Positions 44,680 through 53,935 are shown, numbered from the stretch's first letter. The stretch: DNA of 64,000 bases from Pseudomonas orientalis (GCF_022807995.1 NZ_CP094351.1:2325001-2389000), one strand, 5' to 3'. The notes: generated by a model from the sequence alone, not told the origin. Program-made: numbers and translations.

Positions 44680-46542
44680 TCAGCTGGTTTTGCCGGGCAT
44701 ATCGATACCCAGCCGGTTCACGCGGCGGTACAGCGTTGCCCTTGAAATACCCAGGGCCTGTGCCGCAGGCGAGGGCTTCCAGCGATGTCGAATCAATGCA
44801 TCCAGAACCATTTGGCGTTCCGGACTGGCGCTTTGTTCGGCCAGCGCTTGAGGCTGCTCACCCCGAATCTCCAACGGCAAATCCGCCACCTGCAGCGTAT
44901 CGTCTTCGCAGACCGCACAGGCGTAAGCCAGCACATGCCGCAGTTGCCGCACATTGCCCGGCCACGCATAGCCCAGCAGCAATTGCAGCGCGGCCTGGCC
45001 AATACCCAACGACACGCCACTGCTGCGTGCCTCTTGTTCCAACAGGCGATTGATCAGGGCCAGCTTATCGGTACGTTCACGCAATGGCGGCAAGCAGAAG
45101 CGCGCGCAACCGAGGCGAAAGTACAGGTCTTCACGGAAGCGGCCGGCGCTGACCAGTGACGCCAGGTCGCGGTGGCTGGCGCAAATCACTTGAATGTCCA
45201 CCGTGCGGGTTTTCGCCGCGCCCAGCGGAGCGACTTCGCCTTCGGCCAGCACGCGCAGCAAACGCGTTTGCAGCGCCAGCGGCATATCGCCGATCTCGTC
45301 GAGAAACAACGTGCCGCCATCGGCCTGTAGCAACAATCCGCTCATGCCTTTGCTGGAAGCCCCGGTAAAGGCGCCGGGCACATAGCCGAACAACTCGCTT
45401 TCAATCAGGCTTTCCGGAATCGCCGCGCAGTTCAGCGCCACGAAGGGCCCATCACGACGCACGCTGCGCTCATGCAACTGGCGGGCGAACACTTCCTTGC
45501 CTGCACCGGTTTCCCCTTGCACCAGCACGGGCAGATGGCGGTCCTTGACCCGCACGGCCAGGCGCAGGTGCTCTTGCATACGAGCGTCAACCTGGCTGTT
45601 GGATGAAACGTGCGCGGGTGTGCGCCTTGGCGCATTGACTCGCACGTGCAACACCTCAGGTTTGCCCTGCCAGCGCAATTGCCGGGTTGATTGGTCCGTG
45701 GCCGCACGCAAGGCATCGAGCTCGAACACCTCGCCGATATGCTCGGGCATCGCGCCGAAGCGCAGGCGCAGGGCCTGGCGCGCCTTGCTGTTCAAGGCCT
45801 GCAGGCGTCCATCCTGGTCCCAGGCCAGCAGCAGGTCTGGCTGGCTATCGACAAAACCTGGCGTGCTGTGCGCCTGCAACACCCAGTGCCGGCGGGCGCA
45901 GTGCATGAAGAATGCGTTTTCGATGGCCAGAGCGCTCTGGGCCACCATTTCGCGTATCAGGTGCTGGCTGCGGCGGTCGTCCGGAGATTTGAGCGCCGAG
46001 GCATCCATCACCCCCAGCAGTTGCCCCTGAGGATCGAAAATCGGCGCAGCGGAACAGGTAAGGCCGATAAACGCTGCACGGAAATGATCGCCCTTGTGTA
46101 CCGTCACCGCCATTTTGCTGGTCAGCACCGTGGCCACGCCGCACGTACCTTCCTCGGCTTCCGACCAACAGGTGCCCAGGTACAGGCCGGCCTTGCGGCA
46201 GCCGGTGCGAATGGCTGCATCCACGCGGTGATCGATGGTGTGGCCCTGGGCGTCGGTCAGCATCACGCAGTAGTCGGCGTGACGCACTCGATGATGCAGT
46301 TGCCCGACTTCTTCACTGGCGATGCGCATGAACAGTTCGGCGCGCTCGCGGCATTCCTTGAGCAAGGGTTCGCTGAGGATGCGCGGTCCCTGCAGCGAAC
46401 CGGGGTCCAGGTGATGCAGCTCCATGGAGCGGCGCCATGAATCGAAAATCAGCGACGGCACCGGCGCCTGGGGCAGGCGCTCGGCGTTGCGGACCACACG
46501 ACTGACACAGTCGACATGTTCCCTGGAGTTCGCGGCGAACAT
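44680..46542 (-). CDS. acoR: Sigma-54-dependent activator of acetoin catabolism AcoR
   Basis: 620 aa. N-terminal GAF-like sensor (about 60-220, GVATVLTSKMAVTVHKGDHF), a PAS-like segment (LLAWDQDGRLQALNSKARQ), then a central AAA+ domain with Walker A GETGAGKEV, GAFTGA (the sigma-54 contact loop) and GGTLFLDEIGDMP. The C-terminus has a Fis-type helix-turn-helix (AAQALGISRATLYRRVNRLGI). It activates the aco genes when acetoin is present. The ATG is preceded by GGAGG. It is divergent from acoA and convergent with the reductase gene. Confidence 0.92.
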   Translation of the reverse strand: MFAANSREHVDCVSRVVRNAERLPQAPVPSLIFDSWRRSMELHHLDPGSLQGPRILSEPLLKECRERAELFMRIASEEVGQLHHRVRHADYCVMLTDAQGHTIDHRVDAAIRTGCRKAGLYLGTCWSEAEEGTCGVATVLTSKMAVTVHKGDHFRAAFIGLTCSAAPIFDPQGQLLGVMDASALKSPDDRRSQHLIREMVAQSALAIENAFFMHCARRHWVLQAHSTPGFVDSQPDLLLAWDQDGRLQALNSKARQALRLRFGAMPEHIGEVFELDALRAATDQSTRQLRWQGKPEVLHVRVNAPRRTPAHVSSNSQVDARMQEHLRLAVRVKDRHLPVLVQGETGAGKEVFARQLHERSVRRDGPFVALNCAAIPESLIESELFGYVPGAFTGASSKGMSGLLLQADGGTLFLDEIGDMPLALQTRLLRVLAEGEVAPLGAAKTRTVDIQVICASHRDLASLVSAGRFREDLYFRLGCARFCLPPLRERTDKLALINRLLEQEARSSGVSLGIGQAALQLLLGYAWPGNVRQLRHVLAYACAVCEDDTLQVADLPLEIRGEQPQALAEQSASPERQMVLDALIRHRWKPSPAAQALGISRATLYRRVNRLGIDMPGKTS

Positions 46543-46634
46543 AAGGCCTCCGGTTCTCGAGCTTTGTTGTTATGTGCGCCATTAAGCGCGCATGTGCGCC
46601 AGGGAACAAGGGCACCCTGACCGACGCCTGCCGG

Positions 46635-46651
46635 TGAGACGCAACGTCTCA
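46635..46651. promoter_or_regulatory. Candidate AcoR operator between acoR and acoA
   Basis: TGAGAC-GCAAC-GTCTCA: perfect six-base arms and five-base spacer, the same architecture as the site before the acetoin reductase (43755-43771). Its two appearances within 3 kb, each in the upstream region of an acetoin gene, argue for functional binding. Confidence 0.66.
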
Positions 46652-46772
46652 TGTCGCTTGAGATTCAGGGGGCTGGCTGCATGATTGCGTCTCACATTGT
46701 GCCTGCAGGCTGCCTGGTCACGGGCGCGCGGCACTGCTCTGGATCAAGGCTTTGCCAGGTTTTTTCGACGGT

Positions 46773-46788
46773 TGGCACAGGCTGTGCT
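46773..46788 (+). promoter_or_regulatory. Sigma-54 promoter of acoABC
   Basis: TGGCAC-AGGCT-GTGCT: GG and GC are exactly 10 bases apart, as required for sigma-54 (consensus TGGCAC-N5-TTGCW, one mismatch). It lies about 65 bases before the acoA ATG. AcoR is a GAFTGA-type sigma-54 activator, which fits. Confidence 0.8.
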
Positions 46789-46850
46789 GAACAGCCTGTC
46801 ACTGGCCGCAGCCAGTCTTTGTGTGTCGAGACAACCTGGAGAACAACAAG

Positions 46851-47828
46851 ATGTCCACCCACCTGTGCACCGATCAATTGCTGCATGCCTATACCGTGAT
46901 GCGCACCATCCGCGACTTCGAAGAGCGTCTGCACGTGGAGTTCGCCACTGGCGAAATTCCCGGTTTCGTTCACTTGTACGCAGGCCAGGAAGCCTGTGCC
47001 GCCGGGGTCATGGCGCACCTCAACGACGATGATTGCATCGCGTCCAACCACCGTGGCCACGGCCATTGCATCGCCAAGGGTGTCGATGTGTTCGGCATGA
47101 TGGCGGAGATCTATGGCAAAAAAACCGGCGTATGCGGCGGCAAGGGCGGCTCCATGCACATCGCCGATCAGGAGAAGGGCATGCTCGGTGCCAACGGCAT
47201 TGTCGGTGCTGGCGCGCCCTTGGCTGCCGGCGCGGCGCTGGCCGCCAAGCTCAAGGGTAGCCAAGGCGTGGCCGTGGCTTTTTTTGGCGATGGTGGCTCC
47301 AACGAAGGGGCGGTATTCGAAGCGATGAACCTTGCGTCGATCATGAAACTGCCGTGTCTGTTTGTCGCTGAAAACAATGGTTACGCCGAAGCCACCGGCG
47401 CCGGCTGGTCGGTAGCATGCCAAGACATAGCCGAGCGCGCCGCGGGGTTTGGCATGCCGGGCGTGATCGTTGACGGCAATGATTTTTTCGCCGTGCATGC
47501 AGCATTGGGCGTCGCCGTGGAGCGGGCGCGCCAAGGCGACGGGCCGACGCTGGTCGAGGTCAAGTTGAGCCGTTTCTACGGCCACTTCGAGGGTGATGCG
47601 CAAACCTATCGCGGCGCCGACGAAGTGAAAAACCTGCGCGAAAACGCTGATTGCCTGGCCTTGTTCCGTCAGCGCTGCAACGCCGAAGGCTGGCTCGATG
47701 CAGCACAGTTCGAGCGCATCGATGGTGAAGTGGCACAACTGATCGAAGACGCGGTACGCCTGGCCAAAACCGATCCCAAGCCTCAGCCCGCCGACCTGCT
47801 CAGTGACGTCTATGTGGCTTACCGCTGA
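46851..47828 (+). CDS. acoA: Acetoin:DCPIP oxidoreductase alpha subunit AcoA
   Basis: 325 aa from the ATG preceded by CTGGAGAACAAC; an upstream ATG 30 bases earlier is unlikely. It is the TPP-binding E1 alpha subunit of the acetoin dehydrogenase complex. The TPP motif runs from GDGGSNEGAVFEAMN to FVAENN. It cleaves acetoin to acetaldehyde and an acetyl group passed to the lipoyl arm of AcoC. First gene of the sigma-54-controlled acoABC operon; acoX, often found before acoA, is absent. Confidence 0.95.
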   Translation: MSTHLCTDQLLHAYTVMRTIRDFEERLHVEFATGEIPGFVHLYAGQEACAAGVMAHLNDDDCIASNHRGHGHCIAKGVDVFGMMAEIYGKKTGVCGGKGGSMHIADQEKGMLGANGIVGAGAPLAAGAALAAKLKGSQGVAVAFFGDGGSNEGAVFEAMNLASIMKLPCLFVAENNGYAEATGAGWSVACQDIAERAAGFGMPGVIVDGNDFFAVHAALGVAVERARQGDGPTLVEVKLSRFYGHFEGDAQTYRGADEVKNLRENADCLALFRQRCNAEGWLDAAQFERIDGEVAQLIEDAVRLAKTDPKPQPADLLSDVYVAYR

Positions 47829-47866
47829 TCATCAACCCTATAAAAACAAGACGTGGAGAGAATCTC

Positions 47867-48886
47867 ATGGCTCGTAAAATCAGCTATCAGCAGGCGATCA
47901 ATGAAGCCTTGGCCCAGGAGATGGGCCGTGACCAGAGCGTATTTATCATCGGTCAGGATGTGGCCGGTGGCACCGGCTCCCCCGGTGAGCAAGACGCATG
48001 GGGCGGCGTGCTCGGCGTGACCAAGGGCTTGCACCCGCAATTTCCCGGGCGCGTGCTGGACGCGCCGTTGTCCGAAGTCGGCTACGTCGGTATGGCCGTA
48101 GGCGCCGCCACCCGAGGCATGCGCCCGGTCTGTGAATTGATGTTCGTCGACTTCATCGGCTGCTGCCTGGACCAATTGCTCAACCAGGCTGCCAAATTCC
48201 GCTATATGTTCGGTGGTAAAACCACCACACCGCTGGTGATCCGTGCGATGTACGGCGCCGGCTTGCGCGCGGCTGCCCAGCATTCGCAAATGCTCACCTC
48301 TATGTGGACGCATATCCCCGGCCTGAAAGTGGTATGCCCGGCCACGCCCTATGACGCCAAGGGCATGTTGATCCAGGCGATCCGCGACAATGACCCGGTG
48401 ATTTTCCTTGAGCACAAAATGCTCTACGGCTTGCAGGGCGATGTGCCGCAAGAGCTGTACACGGTGCCATTCGGCGAAGCCAGTTTTGTGCGTGAGGGCA
48501 AAGATGTAACGCTGGTCACCTACGGGCGCATGCTGCATATCGCTCTTGAGGCCGCGACCAACCTGGCGCGCCAGGGTATCGACTGCGAAGTGCTGGACTT
48601 GCGCACCACCAGCCCGCTGGATGAAGACAGCATTCTAGAAAGTGTCGAGAAAACCGGGCGCCTGGTAGTGATCGACGAATCCAACCCACGCTGTTCTGTC
48701 GCTACCGACATCAGTGCCTTGGTGGCCCAGCAGGGATTCGCTTTTCTGCGCGCCCCCATCGAAATGGTCACCGCCCCGCACACACCCGTGCCGTTTTCCG
48801 ATGCGCTGGAAGACCTGTACATCCCCAACGCCGCGAAGATCGAAGCCGCCGTGTTGAAAATCGCCGACAAGAGGACCGCCGCATGA
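47867..48886 (+). CDS. acoB: Acetoin:DCPIP oxidoreductase beta subunit AcoB
   Basis: 339 aa. E1 beta (transketolase-like pyrimidine and C-terminal domains): IGQDVAGGTGSPGEQDAWGG, APLSEVGYVGMAVGAA, then LEHKMLYG and a C-terminal DLRTTSPLD. It pairs with AcoA to form the TPP active site. The ATG is preceded by GGAGAG. It follows acoA by 38 bases and overlaps acoC by four bases. Confidence 0.95.
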   Translation: MARKISYQQAINEALAQEMGRDQSVFIIGQDVAGGTGSPGEQDAWGGVLGVTKGLHPQFPGRVLDAPLSEVGYVGMAVGAATRGMRPVCELMFVDFIGCCLDQLLNQAAKFRYMFGGKTTTPLVIRAMYGAGLRAAAQHSQMLTSMWTHIPGLKVVCPATPYDAKGMLIQAIRDNDPVIFLEHKMLYGLQGDVPQELYTVPFGEASFVREGKDVTLVTYGRMLHIALEAATNLARQGIDCEVLDLRTTSPLDEDSILESVEKTGRLVVIDESNPRCSVATDISALVAQQGFAFLRAPIEMVTAPHTPVPFSDALEDLYIPNAAKIEAAVLKIADKRTAA

Positions 48887-49986
48887 TTCATACCTTGACC
48901 ATGCCCAAGTGGGGGCTGTCGATGACCGAAGGCCGCATCGACGTCTGGCTCAAACAACCCGGCGACCGGGTGGAGAAGGGCGAGGAAGTGCTGGACGTGG
49001 AAACCGACAAGATTTCCAGCAGTGTGGAGGCACCCTTCAGCGGCGTGTTGCGTCGGGTGCTGGCGCTGAGTGATGAGACCCTGCCGGTGGGGGCTCTACT
49101 GGGGATAGTGGTGGAGGGCGCGGCGACAGAGGCTGAGATCGATACCGTGATCGAAAGCTTCAACGCCGGGTTCGTCTCCAGCGCCGCCGAAGCCGAAGAG
49201 GCCGGCCCGAGCGCACAGAAAGTCGAGGTGGGCGGGAATCTGTTGCGTTATCTGGATATGGGCGAGGGCGGTACGCCGCTGGTGTTAGTGCACGGTTTCG
49301 GTGGTGATCTGAACAACTGGCTGTTCAATCAACCGGCCCTGTCCGCCGAGCGCCGGGTGATTGCCCTGGACCTGCCGGGGCACGGGGAGTCGGGCAAGTC
49401 CCTGCAGAACGCCGATGCCACAGAACTGGGCGAGGCCTTACTGGCGCTGCTTGATCACCTGGCGCTCGACCGCGTGCATCTGGCCGGACACTCCATGGGA
49501 GGGCTGGTGTGTCTTACGGTTGCGAGCCAGGCGCCGGCACGCGTCGCGTCGCTTACGCTGATCGCCAGCGCGGGGTTGGGCGCGACGATCAATGGCGACT
49601 ATCTGCAAGGCTTTGTCGAGGCCAATAGCCGTAATGCGCTCAAACCGCAACTGACACAATTATTCAGCGACCCGGCGCTGGTAACGCGCCAGATGCTGGA
49701 GGACATGCTCAAGTTCAAGCGTCTGGAAGGGGTCGAACAGGCTTTGCGCGAGCTCAATCAGAGGCTGTTCGACGGTGGGCGGCAGCGGCTGGATTTGCGC
49801 AGCGTGGTGGGCCGCCAGCCGAGCCTGGTGATCTGGGGCAGCGAAGATGCGATTATCCCGGCAGGCCACGCCGAAGGGGTGCAGGCCCAGGTGCATGTCC
49901 TTGCGAATCAGGGGCATATGGTGCAACTGGAAGCGGCGGAGCAGGTTAACCGGTTGATCTCGGCCTTTCTGAAGTCCCAGCCCTGA
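48883..49986 (+). CDS. acoC: Acetoin dehydrogenase E2 subunit AcoC (lipoyl domain plus alpha/beta-hydrolase domain)
   Basis: 367 aa. Residues 1-80 are a lipoyl domain with the modified lysine in DVETDKISS. The rest is an alpha/beta-hydrolase fold with VHGFGG, nucleophile GHSMGG, acid in WGSEDAI and a terminal His in NQGHM. This fusion is the known AcoC architecture, in contrast to the usual E2 catalytic domain. It accepts the acetyl group and passes it to CoA. The start overlaps the acoB stop (ATGA). No E3 (dihydrolipoamide dehydrogenase) gene follows; it must be supplied by another locus. Confidence 0.94.
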   Translation: MIHTLTMPKWGLSMTEGRIDVWLKQPGDRVEKGEEVLDVETDKISSSVEAPFSGVLRRVLALSDETLPVGALLGIVVEGAATEAEIDTVIESFNAGFVSSAAEAEEAGPSAQKVEVGGNLLRYLDMGEGGTPLVLVHGFGGDLNNWLFNQPALSAERRVIALDLPGHGESGKSLQNADATELGEALLALLDHLALDRVHLAGHSMGGLVCLTVASQAPARVASLTLIASAGLGATINGDYLQGFVEANSRNALKPQLTQLFSDPALVTRQMLEDMLKFKRLEGVEQALRELNQRLFDGGRQRLDLRSVVGRQPSLVIWGSEDAIIPAGHAEGVQAQVHVLANQGHMVQLEAAEQVNRLISAFLKSQP

Positions 49987-49998
49987 CGGAAACCTGAA

Positions 49999-50087
49999 TG
50001 CGGGAGGGGGCTTGCTCCCGATAGCGGTGTGTCAGTCAGCTCATCTATAGCTGATATACCGCAATCGGGGGCAAGCCCCCTCCCACA
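49999..50087. repeat. REPIN between convergent acoC and LysR genes
   Basis: Begins CGGGAGGGGGCTTGCTCC and ends in the inverted GGGGGCAAGCCCCCTCCCACA, about 89 bases apart. Same family as the tandem arrays, here as a single element. It probably ends the acetoin transcript. Confidence 0.9.
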
Positions 50088-50121
50088 TTTGAGCTGCCAC
50101 ATTAGCGCTGTGGAGCATCCG

Positions 50122-51018
50122 TTAGATAGCCTCAGGCTCAGTCAGCACCTTGCGAAACGTCTCCACCAACGGCCGCAAGTTGATCCGGTGCCATGCCGCC
50201 CACAGCGGTGTGGTGTAGCTCAGCCACGGCAGTTCGCGCAGCACCACGCCGGGCGGTGCGTTACGGCTAAGGCCTTTTTGCACCATCGCCACGCCCAGTC
50301 CGGAGGCTACCAGGCCCAGTGCGGTGAAGGGCTCGCCGGCTTCCATGGGGATCTGCGGGGTGAAACCTGCGCGGATGCACGCCGCCACGAAATCATCCGC
50401 CGGGTTGGCGCCGGGTTTGCGTTGCACGCCGATCCATTGCTGGTCGGCCAGGTGCTCGGGCAGCAACTCACGCTGGCGTGTCAACGGGTGATGTTCCGGC
50501 AAGGCCAGCAGCATCGGGTCATCGAGCACCTGCCGGGCGGTCAGGTCCGGATCGTCGGCCGCGGGCGGCTCGCCGACCAGAGCAATGTCCAGACTGCGCT
50601 GGCGCAGGCCTTCGAGCTGTTCGAGGGAGGGCAGGTTATACAATTTGATATGCACGGCAGGCCGGTCATCGCGCAGCACGCGCAAGGCGTTGGGCAGTAC
50701 ACCGGCGTGCATGGCGTTCTCGATATAGCCGATGCACAAGCCGCCTTCTTCACCCCGGCCCAAGCGCTTGCCCAGGGACTCCAGGCGGTTGGCATGGGTC
50801 AGCAGCGCCCTGGTTTCAGCCAGGAAGGTGTGGCCATCGCGGGTCAGGCGGATACGTTGCTGGCTGCGCTCGAACAACGTCAGGCCCAGGCGTTCTTCGA
50901 GCTGGGCGATCTGCCGGCTCAAGGGCGACTGGGAGATGTGCAGGCGCTCGGCGGCGCGGCCGACGTGTTCCTCTTCGGCGACCACTTCGAAGTAGCGCAG
51001 TTGGCGTAGATCAATCAT
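50122..51018 (-). CDS. LysR-family transcriptional regulator
   Basis: 298 aa. N-terminal winged helix (MIDLRQLRYFEVVAEEEHVGRAAERLHISQSPLSRQIAQLE) and a substrate-binding domain typical of the aromatic/quinone-linked LysR group. The ATG at 51018 has CAGGTC upstream; a start 21 bases earlier would add MSPSRSE and is less likely. It is divergent from the AKR/SDR/SRPBCC operon, which it probably controls. Confidence 0.9.
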   Translation of the reverse strand: MIDLRQLRYFEVVAEEEHVGRAAERLHISQSPLSRQIAQLEERLGLTLFERSQQRIRLTRDGHTFLAETRALLTHANRLESLGKRLGRGEEGGLCIGYIENAMHAGVLPNALRVLRDDRPAVHIKLYNLPSLEQLEGLRQRSLDIALVGEPPAADDPDLTARQVLDDPMLLALPEHHPLTRQRELLPEHLADQQWIGVQRKPGANPADDFVAACIRAGFTPQIPMEAGEPFTALGLVASGLGVAMVQKGLSRNAPPGVVLRELPWLSYTTPLWAAWHRINLRPLVETFRKVLTEPEAI

Positions 51019-51130
51019 TTCAGACCTGCTGGGACTCAAGTTGGTCGCAGTATGTCTTGGACGGTCTGATCAAGGCAATCTAGGATCTGCTCAACGGTCA
51101 ATGCGACCTTGAACCGATTGAGGAACCACC

Positions 51131-52135
51131 ATGAGCTTGAAACACACACTGCCCGGCGTACTGGGCTTTGGCAGCGCCCCGCTGGGCAATATGTTCCGCG
51201 CTATTGCCGAAGACGAAGCCCGGGCCACGGTCGAGGCCGCCTGGAATCACGGCGTGCGTTATTTCGATACCGCGCCGTTCTACGGTTCGGGGTTGTCGGA
51301 AATCCGCCTGGGCCAGGCCCTCTCAAGCTACAACCGCGACGACTATGTGCTCAGCACCAAAGTCGGCCGGGTGATTCTCGACGAAGTCGAAGACAGCACC
51401 CGTGACCTGGGCGAGAAAAGCGGTGTATTCGAACATGGCCGGCCGAACAAAATGCTCAATGACTACAGCGCCGACGCCACCCTGCGCTCGATTGAAGACA
51501 GCCTGCAGCGCCTGCAGACCGACCGTCTGGACATCGTGTGGGTTCACGATATCGCCCAGGACTTCTACGGCGACCAGTGGCTGGAATACTTCAACCAGGC
51601 CCGTACCGGCGCCTTCAAGGTGCTGACCCGCCTGCGCGAAGAAGGCGTGATCAAGGCCTGGGGCCTGGGGGTGAACCGCGTCGAACCGTGCGAACTGACC
51701 CTGGACCTGACCGAAGCCCAGCCCGACGGCTTTCTGCTCGCCGGCCGCTACACGTTGCTGGACCACGACCGTGCCTTGCAGCGCCTGATGGATTCAGCCC
51801 TCGCGCAGAACGTCGAGATCGTGGTCGGTGGTCCCTACAGCTCCGGCATCCTCGCTGGCGGCGCGCACTTCGAATACCAGCCGGCCAGCCCGGCGATCAC
51901 CGCCAAAGTCGAGCAGATCAAGGCGATTGCCCAGGCGTTTGGCGTAAGCGTCAAGGCCGCTGCGCTACAGTTTTCCCTGGCGCACCCGGCCGTGGCGGCG
52001 GTGATTCCCGGTGCCAGTCGTCCGGGGCGTATTGCCGAAGACGTGGCGGCGTTGTCAGAGCAGATTCCAGCAGCCTTTTGGCAGGCGCTGCGCGAGGCGC
52101 AGTTGATTTCGCTTCGCGCGCCTCTGCCGCTTTAA
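51131..52135 (+). CDS. Aldo/keto reductase (pyridoxal 4-dehydrogenase / sugar dehydrogenase type)
   Basis: 334 aa. AKR active-site residues are visible: DTAPFYGSG (Asp, Tyr), LSTKVGR (Lys), WVHDI (His). The C-terminal GASRPGRIAED is the NADP-binding segment. Members of this subgroup include pyridoxal 4-dehydrogenase and L-fucose/aldose dehydrogenases; the substrate is not fixed by the sequence. The ATG has TGAGGAACC upstream. It is first in a three-gene operon (AKR, SDR, SRPBCC), divergent from the LysR gene. Confidence 0.88.
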   Translation: MSLKHTLPGVLGFGSAPLGNMFRAIAEDEARATVEAAWNHGVRYFDTAPFYGSGLSEIRLGQALSSYNRDDYVLSTKVGRVILDEVEDSTRDLGEKSGVFEHGRPNKMLNDYSADATLRSIEDSLQRLQTDRLDIVWVHDIAQDFYGDQWLEYFNQARTGAFKVLTRLREEGVIKAWGLGVNRVEPCELTLDLTEAQPDGFLLAGRYTLLDHDRALQRLMDSALAQNVEIVVGGPYSSGILAGGAHFEYQPASPAITAKVEQIKAIAQAFGVSVKAAALQFSLAHPAVAAVIPGASRPGRIAEDVAALSEQIPAAFWQALREAQLISLRAPLPL

Positions 52136-52151
52136 CTTCAGGAGTTCAACC

Positions 52152-52949
52152 ATGAAAATCGATGTAAGCGGCAAAGTGGCGATCGTCAGCGGCAGCACCG
52201 CCGGCATCGGCCTGGGCATCAGCCAGGCCCTGGCGCAATCCGGCGCCACCGTGGTGGTGATCGGTCGTGATTCCGGCAAGGTTGACGCTGCATTGGCGAG
52301 CATTTGCCAGGCGGTGCCGGGCGCCAACCTGCGCGGGCTGGTGGCCGACCTGGGTACGGCCGAAGGCGCTGAAAAACTGTTCGCTGCCGAACCGCGTGCC
52401 GACATTCTGGTCAACAACCTGGGCATCTTCAATGATGTGGATTTCTTCGAGGCGCCGGACAGTGAATGGACGCGCTTCTATGAGGTCAATGTGATCTCTG
52501 GCGTGCGCCTGGCGCGGCATTATGTGCCGGCTATGGTCGAGCAGGGCTGGGGGCGGGTGATCTTCGTGTCATCCGAATCCGGCGTAGCGACCCCGGCGGA
52601 CATGATCAATTATGGCGTGACCAAAAGCGCCAACCTGGCGGTGTCCCATGGCCTGGCCAAGCGCCTGGCGGGTACCGGTGTGACGGTAAATGCGATCCTG
52701 CCGGGGCCGACCTTTACCGACGGCCTGGAACACATGCTCAAGGACGCCACGCAAAAATCCGGGCGCACTGCGCGGGATGAAGCCGATGTGTTCGTGCGCA
52801 GTGCACGGCCGACCTCGATCATCCAGCGTGCGGCGAATGTGGATGAAGTGGCCAACCTGGTGGCGTACATTGCTTCACCGCTGTCGTCTGCCACCACCGG
52901 TGCCGCGTTGCGGGTCGACGGTGGCGTGGTCGACAGCATGGCGATCTGA
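52152..52949 (+). CDS. Short-chain dehydrogenase/reductase
   Basis: 265 aa. NAD(P)-binding GSTAGIGLGI, NNLGIF, catalytic YGVTK and a C-terminal GAALRVDGGVVDS. The ATG follows CAGGAG with the usual spacing, 16 bases after the AKR stop, so the two are one transcript. Substrate unknown; working together with an AKR, it may act on a ketone or alcohol of the same pathway. Confidence 0.9.
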   Translation: MKIDVSGKVAIVSGSTAGIGLGISQALAQSGATVVVIGRDSGKVDAALASICQAVPGANLRGLVADLGTAEGAEKLFAAEPRADILVNNLGIFNDVDFFEAPDSEWTRFYEVNVISGVRLARHYVPAMVEQGWGRVIFVSSESGVATPADMINYGVTKSANLAVSHGLAKRLAGTGVTVNAILPGPTFTDGLEHMLKDATQKSGRTARDEADVFVRSARPTSIIQRAANVDEVANLVAYIASPLSSATTGAALRVDGGVVDSMAI

Positions 52950-52974
52950 TTTTTAATGTTCTGGAGTATTTATC

Positions 52975-53391
52975 GTGGCAACAGCGTCTTCTGTGATTGA
53001 AATCCCTGCGTCGGCGGACCAGGTGTGGGCACTGATCGGCGGCTTCAACAGCCTGCCCGACTGGCTGCCCTTTATCGCCAAGAGCGAGCCGGGCGAAGGC
53101 GGCCGCGTGCGCCACCTGCATACCGCGGATGGCGGCCAGATCGTCGAGCGGTTGCAGACCTTCGACAATGTGGCGCGCACCTACAGCTACACCATTGAAC
53201 AGTCGCCGTTTCCGGTGAGCGCCTATCTGGCGACCGTGCAGGTGGAAGCCTTGACTGACACGTCGGCGAAAGTGACCTGGTCCGGGGTGTTCACACCGGC
53301 TGCGGGCACTACCGATGAAGCGGTGGAGGAACTGTTTACCGGCGTTTACGGTGATGGCCTGAAGGCCTTGCGTGCCAATTTTCCTGGCTGA
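52975..53391 (+). CDS. SRPBCC-family (START-like) protein
   Basis: 138 aa, GTG start with GGAG eight bases upstream. The fold signature is visible: IEIPASADQVWALIGGFNSLPDWLPFI at the start and a C-terminal helix TDEAVEELFTGVYGDGLKAL. Such proteins bind hydrophobic ligands or act as polyketide cyclase-like enzymes. It is the third gene of the LysR-controlled operon, and its ligand is probably the pathway substrate. Confidence 0.85.
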   Translation: MATASSVIEIPASADQVWALIGGFNSLPDWLPFIAKSEPGEGGRVRHLHTADGGQIVERLQTFDNVARTYSYTIEQSPFPVSAYLATVQVEALTDTSAKVTWSGVFTPAAGTTDEAVEELFTGVYGDGLKALRANFPG

Positions 53392-53416
53392 TACCTATCG
53401 GGGGGTGGGGGCTGCG

Positions 53417-53935
53417 CTAACGCTCAACGGCTCCCATACTCGACAGATAGACATGGGCTGCGGTGCTGGCCTGTTCGGACGTTAACGCTGCCGTATCAAG
53501 CGTGAATGGCGGCGTGTCCCAAGCTTCATACTCATGCGCCAGCACCGATGGCCAAGTCGGCGGCAGCAGGCCTGGGATATCGCCCTCACGGCTTTCCACT
53601 CGGCGCCGATGCTCCTGCTGATCGGAACACACCACCTGAATATCGACCAGTTCGATGCCAGCCGCCAGGGCCACGGCCCGCCAAGCCTCGCGGCTTTCCC
53701 TTACCGGGTTCACACAGTCGGCGATCACTCGCTGGCCCACACGCAAATTACTCAAGGCCAGCGCATTCGCCACCCCATAGCCGCTGGCACCCACATCGCC
53801 CGCCAGTACGCCAGACCCGCGCAGCGCTTGTTCGATTACATCGATGCGCAGATAAACCGCGCCCATCCGGCGTGCCAGCTCCCTGGCAATCGTGGTCTTG
53901 CCGGTGCCGGGCAGGCCGCTGAATACGATAAGCAT
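53417..53935 (-). CDS. P-loop kinase of unknown substrate
   Basis: 172 aa. Walker A GLPGTGKTT lies at the N-terminus; an ASP/Arg-rich middle (DVIEQALRGSG, then DCVNPVRESREAWR) resembles gluconate-kinase/zeta-toxin-like P-loop small-molecule kinases. No further assignment is justified. It ends just after the convergent SRPBCC gene. A REPIN lies upstream of its start, between it and the dapF-like gene. Confidence 0.72.
   Translation of the reverse strand: MLIVFSGLPGTGKTTIARELARRMGAVYLRIDVIEQALRGSGVLAGDVGASGYGVANALALSNLRVGQRVIADCVNPVRESREAWRAVALAAGIELVDIQVVCSDQQEHRRRVESREGDIPGLLPPTWPSVLAHEYEAWDTPPFTLDTAALTSEQASTAAHVYLSSMGAVER

Larger units (their letters stand above)
46543..46850. other. acoR-acoA divergent regulatory region
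   Basis: 308 bases without a gene. It contains the TGAGAC palindrome (46635-46651), a degenerate GTCTCA half-site (46689-46694), a CGAGAC half-site (about 46829) and a sigma-54 promoter for acoA (46773-46788). The palindrome lies about 130 bases upstream of the -24 element, a normal distance for an activator binding site. Confidence 0.7.
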
